Positions 26,408 to 35,666 of a DNA stretch of 64,000 nt are shown one piece after another. This DNA comes from Agrobacterium arsenijevicii (GTDB lineage: Bacteria; Pseudomonadota; Alphaproteobacteria; Rhizobiales; Rhizobiaceae). A model generated the notes under the pieces. It was not told the DNA's origin. It searched no databases and worked only from the letters and a program-made list of their open reading frames with translations. Position 1 is the stretch's first letter. Every line of letters begins with the position of its first letter. The DNA lies in NCBI GenBank assembly GCA_000949895.1, contig JWIT01000011.1, positions 62,001-126,000 of the forward strand, written 5' to 3'. Both the position numbers and the translations under genes were made by a program.

Positions 26408-27259
26408 ATGAGGAGCCGGAAATTGGACGCCCATAAACTGGACGAATTGTCTTCACCCGCCCTGTCCCCGACCGAGGAAAACCCGGATGCGAAGGGGGCC
26501 AAGCGCTCGCGCGTCAGCGGCATTGACCGCGCCCTTCAGGTGATTGATTACCTTTACGAAACCGGATCGCCCGCCGGCGCTTACGCCATTGCCAAGGCAA
26601 TCAAGGCGCCGCTTTCCACCGTCTATGTGATCGTTGACGATCTCGTCGAAAAGAACATGCTGGCGCGCAACGCCGACGGCAATATCTGGCTCGGCGCGCG
26701 GCTTTATCACTATGGCCTTGCCTATGCCCGCTCGCTGGATTTCATGGGTGTCGCCACCCACGAAATGCACGATCTGTGCCGCCATGCGGGCGAGACCGTG
26801 CAGCTTTGCGGCCGCGACGGCGACCATATGCTGGTGCTGGCCATGGCCGATGGACCGAGCCATTTTCAGGTCGCCTCGCGCGTCGGCACCCGTGTTCCCT
26901 TGAACTGGACGGCGTCGGGCCGCCTGCTCGTCGGGCATCTGCCGGAGGCGGAGCGCGTCGAGCTTTTCAGACGCTGCGCCCGCACGTCGCCCACCGGCCG
27001 CGCGGAGATCAACCCGGAGACCCTGTCGCAATCGGCCGGCGCCGCCTTCCATGACCGGCTGTCGATACAGGTTGCTGAATCCGATTACGCCGTTGCCTGC
27101 ATCGCCTCGCCGATCTGCGACCGTAACGGCGAATGCGTGGCGACTATTTCCATCGTGCTGCCGGAACAGAAGGTGCTGGCGGACGAGAACCACTACACCG
27201 AACAGGTCAGGGTTTCGGCCGAAAGGATCGAGAAGCTGATGGGCTGGCGCAACCATTGA
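26408..27259 (+). CDS. IclR-family transcriptional regulator
   Basis: A 283-residue regulator. After a 35-residue polar N-terminus comes the winged helix (GIDRALQVIDYLYETGSPAG, with the recognition helix near KAPLSTVYVIVDDLVE) and the C-terminal IclR effector domain (ETVQLCGRDGDHMLVLA, RVPLNWTASGRLLVGHLP, SDYAVACIASPICDRNGE). Two starts are possible: ATG 26408, with no ribosome site, and in-frame TTG 26423, which has a perfect AGGAG seven bases upstream; the longer form is listed. It lies between, and probably controls, the two halves of the peptide-ABC/PLP regulon. Its end is 6 bp from the convergent RidA gene. Confidence 0.9.
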   Translation: MRSRKLDAHKLDELSSPALSPTEENPDAKGAKRSRVSGIDRALQVIDYLYETGSPAGAYAIAKAIKAPLSTVYVIVDDLVEKNMLARNADGNIWLGARLYHYGLAYARSLDFMGVATHEMHDLCRHAGETVQLCGRDGDHMLVLAMADGPSHFQVASRVGTRVPLNWTASGRLLVGHLPEAERVELFRRCARTSPTGRAEINPETLSQSAGAAFHDRLSIQVAESDYAVACIASPICDRNGECVATISIVLPEQKVLADENHYTEQVRVSAERIEKLMGWRNH

Positions 27260-27265
27260 ACAGCC

Positions 27266-27760
27266 TCAATCCTTCAGCGCGACGATCGCTTCTATCTCGA
27301 CGGTGATGTTGCCCGGCAGTGAACCGAACCCCACGGCGGAGCGGGCGTGCTGCCCCGCATCGCCGAACACATCGATGAAGAGATCCGAACAACCGTTTAT
27401 GACGCTTGGATGATCGCGGAAATCGCTGACGGCATTGACCATGCCGAGCAGCTTGACCACCTTCTTCACCCGCGACAGATCCCCCAGTGCCTCATGCATG
27501 ACGGCAAGAAGATTGATGCCGGTGAGGCGCGCATGCTGGTACGCCTCATCCAGCCCGATCTCGGCACCTACCTTGCCGGCGTAAAGGTGTCCGTCCTCCT
27601 CCCGCGGGCCCTGCCCCGAGAGATAAAGCATGTTGCCTTCCACCACATGCGTGACGAAATTGGCGATCGGCGGCGGCGGTGGCGGCAGCGAGATGCCGAG
27701 CGCGGCAAGCCGGTCATAGGGCGAATGACGCCCATCTGCCTCAAGCGAAGACTGTTTCAC
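27266..27760 (-). CDS. RidA-family (YjgF/Rid) protein
   Basis: A 164-residue member of the Rid superfamily with an N-terminal extension of about 30 residues containing a run of six prolines. The C-terminal active-site signature HARSAVGFGSLPGNITVEIEA has the Arg and the Glu that in RidA position the imine/enamine substrate. RidA hydrolyses reactive 2-aminoacrylate and related imines released by PLP lyases, which fits the PLP enzyme of this block. It is last in the transcription unit beginning with the binding protein, 85 bp after the amidohydrolase, across a hairpin. Confidence 0.87.
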   Translation of the reverse strand: MKQSSLEADGRHSPYDRLAALGISLPPPPPPIANFVTHVVEGNMLYLSGQGPREEDGHLYAGKVGAEIGLDEAYQHARLTGINLLAVMHEALGDLSRVKKVVKLLGMVNAVSDFRDHPSVINGCSDLFIDVFGDAGQHARSAVGFGSLPGNITVEIEAIVALKD

Positions 27761-27809
27761 GCGAATTCCTCATAATGCCGGGACGGGTATCCCATAATCT
27801 CTCCGGAAG

Positions 27810-27831
27810 GCGGAGGGACTGCCCCCTCCGC
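27810..27831 (-). other. Intercistronic hairpin between amidohydrolase and RidA genes
   Basis: GCGGAGGG (27810-27817) pairs with CCCTCCGC (27824-27831) around a 6-nt loop. There is no U-run on the minus strand, so it looks like an mRNA-stabilising or attenuating stem rather than a full terminator. Confidence 0.5.
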
Positions 27832-27845
27832 ACATCCAATCTGGT

Positions 27846-29069
27846 TCAGCGCCAGGAATAACCATGGCTGTGGCGCACGAGCTTGCGCGCTCTTGGAACG
27901 TAACGGCTGGCGGCAATGGCCTCCGCACCGATGACCGCGTAACGCGGCTCGAACAGCCGCTTGAGACGCGAAACGTCGCCATTGGAATCGGTCGCCTCCA
28001 GATCGGCATCGACAAGATCGAAAACCGTAAAATCAGCGCGCTGGCCGACATTGAGGCGGTTTTCCATGTCGAGGCGGATGATGGAGGCCGGATTGCGGGT
28101 GACGGCCTCGACCACATTCTCGAAAGGCATATCCACCGAAAGCAGCTTCGACATGGTCGTCGCCAGATCCCAAACCGGGAAATTCATCGAATGGCCGTGC
28201 AAATCCGTGGAGATCGAGAAGGGCAACAGGCCGCGCGCAATCGCCGCTTCCGCCACCTTGAAGGAGAAGGATGCGCCGCCATGGCCGATATCCAGCCGGA
28301 TGCCTTCCCCCGCGCAGCGCTCTGCGAGGTTGAACAGGTCCTCGTCTTCCATGATGCTCGAGCCCGACTTGCCGTTGAAGCAATGGGTCACGACATCGCC
28401 GGGGCCGAGAATTTCCAGTACCTCGTCGTAAAGTGCTGGCGGTTCGCCCACATGCACCATCATCGGCACTTTCAGGATCTTGGCGATCTTCTTGCCGAGC
28501 TTGACCGGCGTAACACCCCAAGAACCGGTGATGACGTGGCTCGCCCGCACCTTGATGCCGACGATATGCTCGCTGTTTTCGGCGTAACACTCAAGAATCC
28601 GGTCAAGGTCGATATCCTTGATGTCGCGCAGCTCCGGCACCCGGTTGCAGGCAACAAGCCCGATGGAGCCGAGATTGAGGAAAGCCTTGATGCGTTCCTT
28701 CGAGGGCTCGATGATATATTCCCGGAAACCGTGGAAATTTGCTTCCCCCGCCGAACCGGCATCCACCAGCGTCGTCACGCCGCGCTCGGCCCCGCATTCG
28801 GAGGGACGGATGGAGATATCGGTGCCGCCATGCCAGATGTGTACGTGCAGATCCACCCAGCCGGGCGAGATGAAAGCGCCCTTCGCGTCGATGCGCTGCA
28901 CATCCGAAGGCGCCTGAAGGGCAGGCCCTACCGCGGCGATCTTGCCGTCGCCGCCGATCAGAATATCGGTAGAGGCCTGTGGCGTGCCCTTTCCGAAACC
29001 GACGGGTTTCACATTGGAGAGAAGGATGGGAGCTTGAAGAGGCGTTTTTGCCTGTTCACCGGACGTCAT
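27846..29069 (-). CDS. Amidohydrolase/deacetylase-family metallohydrolase
   Basis: A 407-residue amidohydrolase-superfamily protein. Binuclear metal ligands are HVHIWHGG after strand 1, a candidate carboxylated Lys in GIKVRAS, His in VHVGEPP and HCFNGKSGS, and the final Asp in STDLHGHS. It resembles the EF_0837/AHA_3915 group, annotated as dihydroorotase-like or deacetylase but without an agreed substrate, and often found with SelA-like PLP proteins. The start at 29069 slightly precedes the dppC stop (29071), so translation is coupled. It probably removes an acyl or cyclic amide group before the PLP enzyme acts. Confidence 0.86.
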   Translation of the reverse strand: MTSGEQAKTPLQAPILLSNVKPVGFGKGTPQASTDILIGGDGKIAAVGPALQAPSDVQRIDAKGAFISPGWVDLHVHIWHGGTDISIRPSECGAERGVTTLVDAGSAGEANFHGFREYIIEPSKERIKAFLNLGSIGLVACNRVPELRDIKDIDLDRILECYAENSEHIVGIKVRASHVITGSWGVTPVKLGKKIAKILKVPMMVHVGEPPALYDEVLEILGPGDVVTHCFNGKSGSSIMEDEDLFNLAERCAGEGIRLDIGHGGASFSFKVAEAAIARGLLPFSISTDLHGHSMNFPVWDLATTMSKLLSVDMPFENVVEAVTRNPASIIRLDMENRLNVGQRADFTVFDLVDADLEATDSNGDVSRLKRLFEPRYAVIGAEAIAASRYVPRARKLVRHSHGYSWR

Positions 29070-29070
29070 A

Positions 29071-29946
29071 TTACAAATCCCTTCGCAGTCTTGGGTCGAG
29101 CATGTCCCGCAGCCCGTCGCCGACCATTTGCAGCGACAGCACGGAAAGAATGATGGCAAAGCCGGGGAAATAGGTCATCCAGTCCGCCTGGCCGATATAT
29201 TGGCGGCCGGCGGAGATCATGGTTCCCCAGGTCGGAATTTCAGGGCTGACACCAAGCCCCAGGAATGACAGACCGGCCTCGGCCAGCATGGCGCTGGCGA
29301 AAAGGAAGGTGCATTGCACGAGGATCGGCGAGACCAGATTGCGCAGCACATGCCGCGTCATGATGTGGAAGGTGGAGATGCCGAGCGCCTTGGCCGCCTC
29401 CACATAGGGCAATTCGCGGATCACCAGCGTCGAGGCGCGCACGATGCGGGCAAGGCGCGGCGAATAAACGACCGAGAGCGCGATGATGACAGTCGTCAGC
29501 GACGGGCCGAGAGCGGCCACCAGCGCGATGGCCAGCAGAATATCCGGAAAAGCCATCATGGCGTCGATCAGCCGCGCGATCGGCGTATCCAGCTTCTGGA
29601 AGAAACCGGCAAGCAGGCCGAGCGTGATGCCGATCAGCGCCGAGAGCGCCACCACTGCGGCCCCGACCAGAAGCGACAGCCTTCCGGCAAAGATGGTGCG
29701 GGAAAACACATCGCGGCCGAACTCGTCGGTGCCGAACCAGTAGAGTTCGCTCGGCGGTTTCAGGCGGTTCACGATCGACAGTTTCGACGGTGAATAAGGC
29801 GCGATCATCGGTGCGAAAACGGCGAGCAGCACGAAGACGAACAACACGATCAGACCGGCGGCGACCGTCTTGCGCTTCAAGAGGCGCCGAATGAACAGGA
29901 TGGTCGGGCTGCGCGCCGGCTGGGCGGTGGAGGTGATATCGGCCAT
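29071..29946 (-). CDS. Peptide-type ABC permease (DppC-like)
   Basis: A 291-residue inner-membrane permease with an N-terminal helix (VAAGLIVLFVFVLLAVFAP) and the five-helix BPD domain. The coupling EAA loop is YVEAAKALGISTFHIMTRHVLRN. The segment FGTDEFGRDVFSR is typical of DppC/OppC. Its start overlaps the dppB stop by one base and its stop abuts the amidohydrolase start, showing a tight operon. With DppB and the fused ATPase it forms a transporter for a peptide-like solute. Confidence 0.94.
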   Translation of the reverse strand: MADITSTAQPARSPTILFIRRLLKRKTVAAGLIVLFVFVLLAVFAPMIAPYSPSKLSIVNRLKPPSELYWFGTDEFGRDVFSRTIFAGRLSLLVGAAVVALSALIGITLGLLAGFFQKLDTPIARLIDAMMAFPDILLAIALVAALGPSLTTVIIALSVVYSPRLARIVRASTLVIRELPYVEAAKALGISTFHIMTRHVLRNLVSPILVQCTFLFASAMLAEAGLSFLGLGVSPEIPTWGTMISAGRQYIGQADWMTYFPGFAIILSVLSLQMVGDGLRDMLDPRLRRDL

Positions 29947-30887
29947 CAGTAACGAACCCTCGGATCGACCAGCAGATAAAGCATGTCGATGGCAAAATTG
30001 ATGAGCACGTAAAGCCCGGCGATAACGAGAAGCGCGCCCTGAATGACCGGATAATCGCGTCTCAACACGGCCGACACGACCAGATTGCCGACGCCGGGCA
30101 GGCCAAAGACGGTTTCCGTGACGACGGCGCCGGAAATCAACACGGCGGCGGTCAGACCAAGCACGGTGAGGATGGGAATGAGCGCGTTCTTCAGCGCATG
30201 TTTCATCACCACCCGCCGCTCCTTGACGCCCTTGGCGCGCGCGGTGCGGACATAGTCGTCGCCGAGAACATCCAGCATCGAGGCGCGGGTGAAGCGCAGA
30301 ATGAGAGCTGAGGAAACGAGGCCGAGCGCGATTGCCGGCAAGGTCAGGTGGTACATGCGCTCCATGAAGCTAGCACCCGGCCCGCCATAACCCGACACCG
30401 GGAACATATCGAGCCGGACGGCGAAGAACTGCATGAGGATGAGGCCGAGCCAGAAGCTCGGAATACTCGCCGCCAGCATCGCAATGGTGGTCGCCGCCTG
30501 ATCCACGAAGGAACCGCGCCGGTAAGCGGCATAGATGCCGATGGGAAGCGCGATGGCACTGGCGATCAGCAGCGAAAAGATCGTCAGGAAGAAGGTCGGT
30601 TCCGCACGGTCCAGAAGGGCAGAGCCCACCGGCATGTTGAGAAAGATCGACTGGCCGAGATCGCCCTTCAGCAATTGGCCGATATAATAGACATATTGCA
30701 CGCCAAGAGATTGATCGAGACCCAGCCGGGTGCGCAGTTCCGCAATGTCCTGCGCCGAGGCATCCGGCCCAAGCATCACCGCGGCCGGATCTCCGGGGGT
30801 GACGCGCAGGATGACGAAAACGATGGTGACGACGAGGAACATCACTACGATCATTCCGGCAAGTCTCTGGAAAATATACCGTATCAC
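29946..30887 (-). CDS. Peptide-type ABC permease (DppB-like)
   Basis: About 313 residues. N-terminal helix RLAGMIVVMFLVVTIVFVIL, the DppB signature VTPGDPAAVMLGPDAS, and an EAA-type loop YVRTARAKGVKERRVVMKHALKN. The GTG at 30887 is chosen (GGGAG about 9 bp upstream, normal DppB length); the frame stays open to a TTG at 30911. The gene follows the binding-protein gene by about 107 bp, including a hairpin. Confidence 0.93.
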   Translation of the reverse strand: MIRYIFQRLAGMIVVMFLVVTIVFVILRVTPGDPAAVMLGPDASAQDIAELRTRLGLDQSLGVQYVYYIGQLLKGDLGQSIFLNMPVGSALLDRAEPTFFLTIFSLLIASAIALPIGIYAAYRRGSFVDQAATTIAMLAASIPSFWLGLILMQFFAVRLDMFPVSGYGGPGASFMERMYHLTLPAIALGLVSSALILRFTRASMLDVLGDDYVRTARAKGVKERRVVMKHALKNALIPILTVLGLTAAVLISGAVVTETVFGLPGVGNLVVSAVLRRDYPVIQGALLVIAGLYVLINFAIDMLYLLVDPRVRY

Positions 30888-30955
30888 GAATAAAGGCTCC
30901 CGGTGGCACAAGCGGCGGACCGCTCATGCTCGACAGTTGAAGCGAAGCTGCTGAA

Positions 30956-30977
30956 GGGTGCCGGCAACCCGGCACCC
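30956..30977 (-). other. Intercistronic hairpin after the binding-protein gene
   Basis: GGGTGCCGG (30956-30964) pairs with CCGGCACCC (30969-30977). The stem is strong, but no U-run follows on the minus strand. Stems of this kind between binding-protein and permease genes usually protect the upstream mRNA and lower permease expression. Confidence 0.6.
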
Positions 30978-30993
30978 GTTTGCCATGGCAATA

Positions 30994-32520
30994 TTACTTC
31001 GTGACCGAAGCGTTCCAGAAATACGGCCATGGAGCCGGATCGACGCCTTCCAGCTTGTTGGACTTGGCCGCCACGGCGTTGAAGTCACCGATCTTGATAA
31101 GCGGCAGCTCGGCATAGATCGTCTTCTGCACATTTGCCCAGAGCGCTATGCGCTTGTCCGGATCGGCTTCGGAGGTGAAGGCATCAACCGCCGCCTTGCG
31201 GGCCGGCGTGTCCCACCAGCCCGGCGAACTGGTGGACAACGCGCCCATCAGCGCCGGTTCCGGCAGGAAGGGGCTGTGGCTGATATAGATGTCCCACAGC
31301 TTCGGGTCGGCGCGGCGCTGCGTCAGCGTCGCCCAGTCCACCACCTGCATATCCACCTTGAAGCCGGCAAGCTTCAGATATTCCGCGGCAACCTGCGCCA
31401 TCTTGTAGTGAAACTCATACTGGCGGCTGGTGAGGATGCGCAGCGGCTCGCCATTATAACCGGCCGCTTTGAGCTTTTCAGCAGCGGCTTCCGGGTTGCC
31501 GACGTTGTAATTGCCCTCGACGCCGTCTTCCGTGTGCCAGGAGAAATTGCCGGGATAATAAGCGCCGTCAAGCGCGTAAAAATCCTTGCTACCGAAAGCG
31601 GCTGCCAGCATATCTTCCATGTTAAGCGCCTCGGTTACCGCCTTGCGCACCTCAAGCTTGGAAGACAGTCCCTCCTTGGTGTTGAACACGAAGACCGGGA
31701 AACCGAAAGGTTTCAGCATCAGCGGCTGCGACGCCGAGGAAGACTTCACCTTGTCGAAGGATTCGACCGGAATGGAATCGACATAATCATACTGGCCGGA
31801 AACGGCGGCCTCGACACGGGTATTCGGGTCAGGAACCGGCACGAAACGAATTTCATCCAGATATTGATGGCGCGCGCCACCGTAGCCATCGCTTTCGCCA
31901 CCGCGAGACTTGTAACCATCGAAACGGACGAGCTGGATATACTGGTCGGCCTTGCGCTCCTTCAGCATATAGGGACCGGTGCCGATAAATTCGGCCATCG
32001 GCTCCGCCTGCTTTTCAGCCGGAAGAATGATGGCTGCGGAGTTGTTGAAAGCAAGCAGCGAGGTCAGCGGCGCATAGGGCTGCTTGAGAGTGATCGTCAC
32101 TGTTGCTGCATCGGGTGCCGAAATATTGTCGATGAAACCGGCGGCCTGCTTGCCACGCGAGGCAATCTTCATCCAGCGGCCAAGCGAGGCGACGACATCT
32201 TCCGAGGTCATGTCACTGCCGTCATGGAACTTGATGCCCTGCCGCAGCTTGATCGTGTAGGTTTTACCGTCAGCACCAATCTCGGGCAGGCTTTCTGCCA
32301 GAAGCGGCGTCACTTTCCAGCCCTTGTCGAAGGTATAAAGCGTTTCGAAAATATGCTGCGTGACGATACCGACGAGATCGGCCGTCGAGGCCATTGGATC
32401 AAGCGTCGGTGGCTCGCCGATCGTGGCGACATTGATCACGCCGCCCTTGTCCGCAGCCATCATCACACCCGGCGCAAGCAGCAAAGCGGCGGTGGCGAGA
32501 AATGCAAGTTTACGTCTCAT
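30994..32520 (-). CDS. Peptide-type ABC periplasmic binding protein (SBP_bac_5)
   Basis: A 508-residue extracellular binding protein of family 5 (DppA/OppA). The signal peptide is MRRKLAFLATAALLLAPGVM, cleaved near MAADKGG. Family features are PPTLDPMASTADLVG, the IKLRQGIKFHDGSDMTSEDVV motif and GTGPYMLKERKADQYIQL. The ATG at 32520 directly starts the signal peptide. It is first in the unit SBP-dppB-dppC-amidohydrolase-ridA. Family 5 also binds non-peptides (opines, sugar acids, nickel), so the ligand is open. A candidate regulatory element lies upstream. Confidence 0.94.
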   Translation of the reverse strand: MRRKLAFLATAALLLAPGVMMAADKGGVINVATIGEPPTLDPMASTADLVGIVTQHIFETLYTFDKGWKVTPLLAESLPEIGADGKTYTIKLRQGIKFHDGSDMTSEDVVASLGRWMKIASRGKQAAGFIDNISAPDAATVTITLKQPYAPLTSLLAFNNSAAIILPAEKQAEPMAEFIGTGPYMLKERKADQYIQLVRFDGYKSRGGESDGYGGARHQYLDEIRFVPVPDPNTRVEAAVSGQYDYVDSIPVESFDKVKSSSASQPLMLKPFGFPVFVFNTKEGLSSKLEVRKAVTEALNMEDMLAAAFGSKDFYALDGAYYPGNFSWHTEDGVEGNYNVGNPEAAAEKLKAAGYNGEPLRILTSRQYEFHYKMAQVAAEYLKLAGFKVDMQVVDWATLTQRRADPKLWDIYISHSPFLPEPALMGALSTSSPGWWDTPARKAAVDAFTSEADPDKRIALWANVQKTIYAELPLIKIGDFNAVAAKSNKLEGVDPAPWPYFWNASVTK

Positions 32521-32558
32521 TGTTAAGCTCCCAGCTCTTCGTTCCGATTTTATGTGTT

Positions 32559-32589
32559 CCATTATTATGTTATATCAATCTTTATAACA
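32559..32589. promoter_or_regulatory. Candidate IclR box and inverted repeat before the binding-protein gene
   Basis: Two overlapping signals lie 39-69 bp before the start. CCATTATTATGTTATAT (32559-32575) matches 13/17 of the element before the PLP-enzyme and iclR genes. TGTTATA (32568-32574) and TATAACA (32583-32589) form a perfect inverted repeat with 8 bp between them. Either could be the IclR operator. Confidence 0.55.
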
Positions 32590-33036
32590 GAATATCTCGA
32601 TAAGACGCCTTGTCAATGACAATGCGGCACGACGACGGATTTCGGGGATCGACAAAATGGGAGACAGGTCTTCGCAAGAGGCGAAAACAGAACGTAAGGC
32701 GATGAAAAGGCGACCGTTTCACCCGAAACACGGTGCACGGCGAGAACAATCGCTTCCGGCTGGCACGGCGGGAATCACGACGGCGTTCGGCGGGAAAACG
32801 AAGGTGGAGAATTAAGAGGGCTGGATATTTCGCATTTGCGAACAAAGTGCTATTGAGGATCAGAGCAAGACCAGATTACGACAGACCTTACCTCGCATTC
32901 TTATTAATCGTTACCTTATTCGCCTTCGCCAGCCGTGTTTTTAAGGGCTGCAGACAGACCTGATATTCCAAGCCGCCGTGTTTTATTCCAAGGCGGTCCA
33001 TAAATTTTTTATTACGTTGAAATTATTGAGGAAATC
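32590..33036. other. Intergenic region before the polysaccharide genes
   Basis: About 450 bp. A 52-codon frame (32657-32815, ATG with GGGGA eight bases upstream, basic product with no recognised family) is the only candidate gene and is weak. The last 150 bp are A+T-rich and probably contain the promoter of the glycosyltransferase gene. Confidence 0.35.
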
Positions 33037-34161
33037 ATGAAGACGGCAATCGTGCATGACTGGCTCACCGACAGAGGTGGGGCCGAAAAAGTGCTTCACA
33101 ACCTTCTTGAAATTTATCCTCACGCGGATCTCTATTGCCTCGTCGATTTCATGAGCGATCGAGACCGGGGCTTTCTCGGCGGCAGGCCGGTCAACACCTC
33201 CTTCATCCAGAAGCTGCCATTCGCCCGGAAAAAATATCGCTCCTATCTGCCGCTGATGCCGCTCGCCATCGAGCAATTCGATCTCAGCGGTTACGATCTG
33301 GTGATTTCCTCAAGCTACGCCGTCGCCAAGGGCGTCATCACCGGTCCCGGCCAGTTTCACGTCTCCTACATCCATAGTCCCATCCGTTATGCCTGGGATC
33401 TTCAGCATCAGTACCTGAAGGAATCGAAGCTCAATCGCGGTTTCGCCTCCTGGATCGCCCGTGCCGTTCTTCACTATATTCGCATGTGGGACATCCGCAC
33501 TGCCAACGGCGTCGATCTGATGACGGTCAATTCCAAATTCATCCGTAGCCGGGTTCGAAAATGCTACGGACGCGACTCCACCGTGATTTATCCGCCCGTG
33601 GATACCTCCCATCTTTTCCCTTCCGACCGGAAAGGCGATTATTTCGTCACAGCTTCGCGGCTGGTGCCCTACAAGAAGGTCCACCTCATCGTTGAAGCCT
33701 TTGCAAAAATGCCTGACAGACGACTGGTCGTCATCGGCGACGGGCCGGACATGAAACGCATCAGGGAAATCGCCACACCCAATGTCGAAATCCTCGGCTT
33801 CGTCGGCAATGATGAGCTTCACAAATACATGGCGGAAGCCAAGGCATTCGTCTTCGCGGCCGAAGACGATTTCGGCATCGTTCCGGTTGAGTCGCAAGCG
33901 CTAGGAACACCCGTCATCGCCTACGGAAAAGGCGGCGTACTAGAGACTGTGGTTCCACTTGGCGCCTCCAATCAGCCGACCGGGCTTTATTTCCGTGAGC
34001 AAACACCTGAGGCTATCTGCGCTGCGGTGCAGGAGTTTGTCGATAATTCTGATAGTTTCGACAAGAATGCCTGCGTCGACAATGCCGCCCGCTTTTCAAG
34101 TGAACGCTTCCTGCGGGAATTTGCCGATACCGTGAATTTCGCGCTGGCTGAGCGGGCTTGA
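33037..34161 (+). CDS. GT4-family glycosyltransferase
   Basis: A 374-residue GT-B fold transferase. The N-terminal acceptor domain starts MKTAIVHDWLTDRGGAEKVL, the Gly-rich loop typical of GT4 enzymes. The donor domain has VTASRLVPYKKVHLIVEAF, LVVIGDGPDMKRI and the E-x7-E motif in AEDDFGIVPVESQALGTPV, which holds the nucleotide sugar. It adds a sugar to a growing lipid-linked saccharide at the cytoplasmic membrane. Next to an acyltransferase and a Wza-like exporter, it probably works in surface polysaccharide assembly. Sugar specificity unknown. Confidence 0.92.
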   Translation: MKTAIVHDWLTDRGGAEKVLHNLLEIYPHADLYCLVDFMSDRDRGFLGGRPVNTSFIQKLPFARKKYRSYLPLMPLAIEQFDLSGYDLVISSSYAVAKGVITGPGQFHVSYIHSPIRYAWDLQHQYLKESKLNRGFASWIARAVLHYIRMWDIRTANGVDLMTVNSKFIRSRVRKCYGRDSTVIYPPVDTSHLFPSDRKGDYFVTASRLVPYKKVHLIVEAFAKMPDRRLVVIGDGPDMKRIREIATPNVEILGFVGNDELHKYMAEAKAFVFAAEDDFGIVPVESQALGTPVIAYGKGGVLETVVPLGASNQPTGLYFREQTPEAICAAVQEFVDNSDSFDKNACVDNAARFSSERFLREFADTVNFALAERA

Positions 34162-34216
34162 TGACAAGTAGCGCTCGGCAGGAGCCCGTCCACAAAAACT
34201 CATATTGAGCGCTTGC

Positions 34217-35254
34217 ATGGAACCTAAAAAGTCGCGTGACAACAGCTACGATGTTGCCAAAGGCCTGTGTATAGTTCTTGTCGTCTTCGGCCATGCGGAA
34301 AGAGGGCTAAATGGCTCTGGCGCACCACCGCATTTCAGCCCCATGGGCTTTGTTGACTATGCAATCTACACCTTCCATATGCCGTTTTTTTTCTTCGTGT
34401 CGGGACTGTTTTTCTCCGGGAAAAATGCCCCCCAGAAGGATTTTCTCGCCAAGCTCGGAAAGAATATCGCTTATCCCTATCTGTTCTGGTCGCTCCTGCA
34501 TGGCAGCCTGATGGTGGCGATGGGGCACTTTGGTCTCACCAACACGACCATCGATTTCACCAGAGTCCTCGAAGTCCTGTGGAACCCGATCAGTCCCTTC
34601 TGGTTTCTCTACGCGCTGTTTTTCTGCCAGCTTGCATCATATGTGTTCGTGCAGGTACCCGCCCTTGTCCGCATGGCACTCGCGCTCGCCCTGTTCGCAG
34701 TTTTCTATCTGCAGAGCCAGCCGGTCCTATGGGATATCACCTACGGGTTCAGCTATTTCACACTGGGAATCGTCGCCAAACAATATGGCTTTCAGCAGAG
34801 GCGATATACGGTGCGCTCATTTCTCGCGCTTCTGGCCGCCTTTGCAATTTCCACCTATTTCTCGTGGCAAACCGAAATTCCCGAACGGCTTCCTTTCATA
34901 TCCGCAATCCTCGGCATATTTCTGGTTATCGCAATTTCACGCGCACTGGTTATTCGCGAAAGCGCAATTTCATCGATGTTCAAAATACTCGGCCAGTTAT
35001 CCGTCGGCGTCTATGTGATGCATATCATCGCCATCGGCTTTGGCCGGGCCGTCGCGGTGAAACTGCTCCACGTAACGGACACGGCGAGCTTATTGGCGAT
35101 CACAACGGTCATCGGCGTTGCCCTGCCGGCCATTGTCCAGATGGCCGCTATCCGTTTCGGGATCCATGAATGGGTGGCTCTGCCCGCCTCGGCCCACCGT
35201 CAGCGCAAAACGGACACCGCAGACCGATCACAGAGTCTGACGGGTAATCGCTAA
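34217..35254 (+). CDS. Acyltransferase-3 family membrane protein
   Basis: About 345 residues with roughly ten transmembrane helices. The N-terminus has the family motif RDNSYDVAKGLCIVLVVFGH with the putative catalytic His, followed by TFHMPFFFFVSGLFFS, also conserved. These proteins O-acetylate or O-succinylate saccharides (NodX, ExoZ, OafA types). The ATG at 34217 is used; an in-frame TTG lies at 34205. It follows the glycosyltransferase gene by 55 bp on the same strand, supporting a role in modifying the same polysaccharide. Confidence 0.9.
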   Translation: MEPKKSRDNSYDVAKGLCIVLVVFGHAERGLNGSGAPPHFSPMGFVDYAIYTFHMPFFFFVSGLFFSGKNAPQKDFLAKLGKNIAYPYLFWSLLHGSLMVAMGHFGLTNTTIDFTRVLEVLWNPISPFWFLYALFFCQLASYVFVQVPALVRMALALALFAVFYLQSQPVLWDITYGFSYFTLGIVAKQYGFQQRRYTVRSFLALLAAFAISTYFSWQTEIPERLPFISAILGIFLVIAISRALVIRESAISSMFKILGQLSVGVYVMHIIAIGFGRAVAVKLLHVTDTASLLAITTVIGVALPAIVQMAAIRFGIHEWVALPASAHRQRKTDTADRSQSLTGNR

Positions 35255-35666
35255 CGCAGGAAAAAATCTTTCCAAAACAACTAAATAACCCGTATTCAAG
35301 TCAAACATGAAAGAAACCGGGCAAGCGTGACAAAACTGCACTAGCGCTATGCAGCAATCGCAGTGATTATGGCGTCCGACTAAATATTGAAGAGCAACGA
35401 TACTGACACCATTCGGGATCGTGAATATTGCGCATGTTACGGATTTTCCGGCGCAATTGAGCGATGGTCGAACTTGAAGCATCGCCTGAAATTAGGCATA
35501 TGCCTGATGCAAGCGTGAATATTTCGGGATGCGATTCTGCTGAACGGATGTAATGCCCGGTTGAGATTTCATTTACCGGTGTCAATTATGAAGTGCTTAT
35601 TTTTTAAAACTTATACGACGTCCGGTTTGTTTCTGTTTTTCGGACAAAATTTATTTTGAGGACCAA
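35255..35666. other. Intergenic region before the Wza-like gene
   Basis: About 410 bp, A+T-rich towards the right. It contains a perfect 12-bp palindrome AGGCATATGCCT at 35494-35505, possibly a regulator site. I saw no supported gene or RNA; the region most likely holds the promoter and a longish leader. Confidence 0.35.

Noticed and set aside
30958..32526. 522-codon open frame on the plus strand
   Set aside because: Antisense to the peptide-type binding protein, which has a signal peptide and clear family motifs; the plus-strand product has none.
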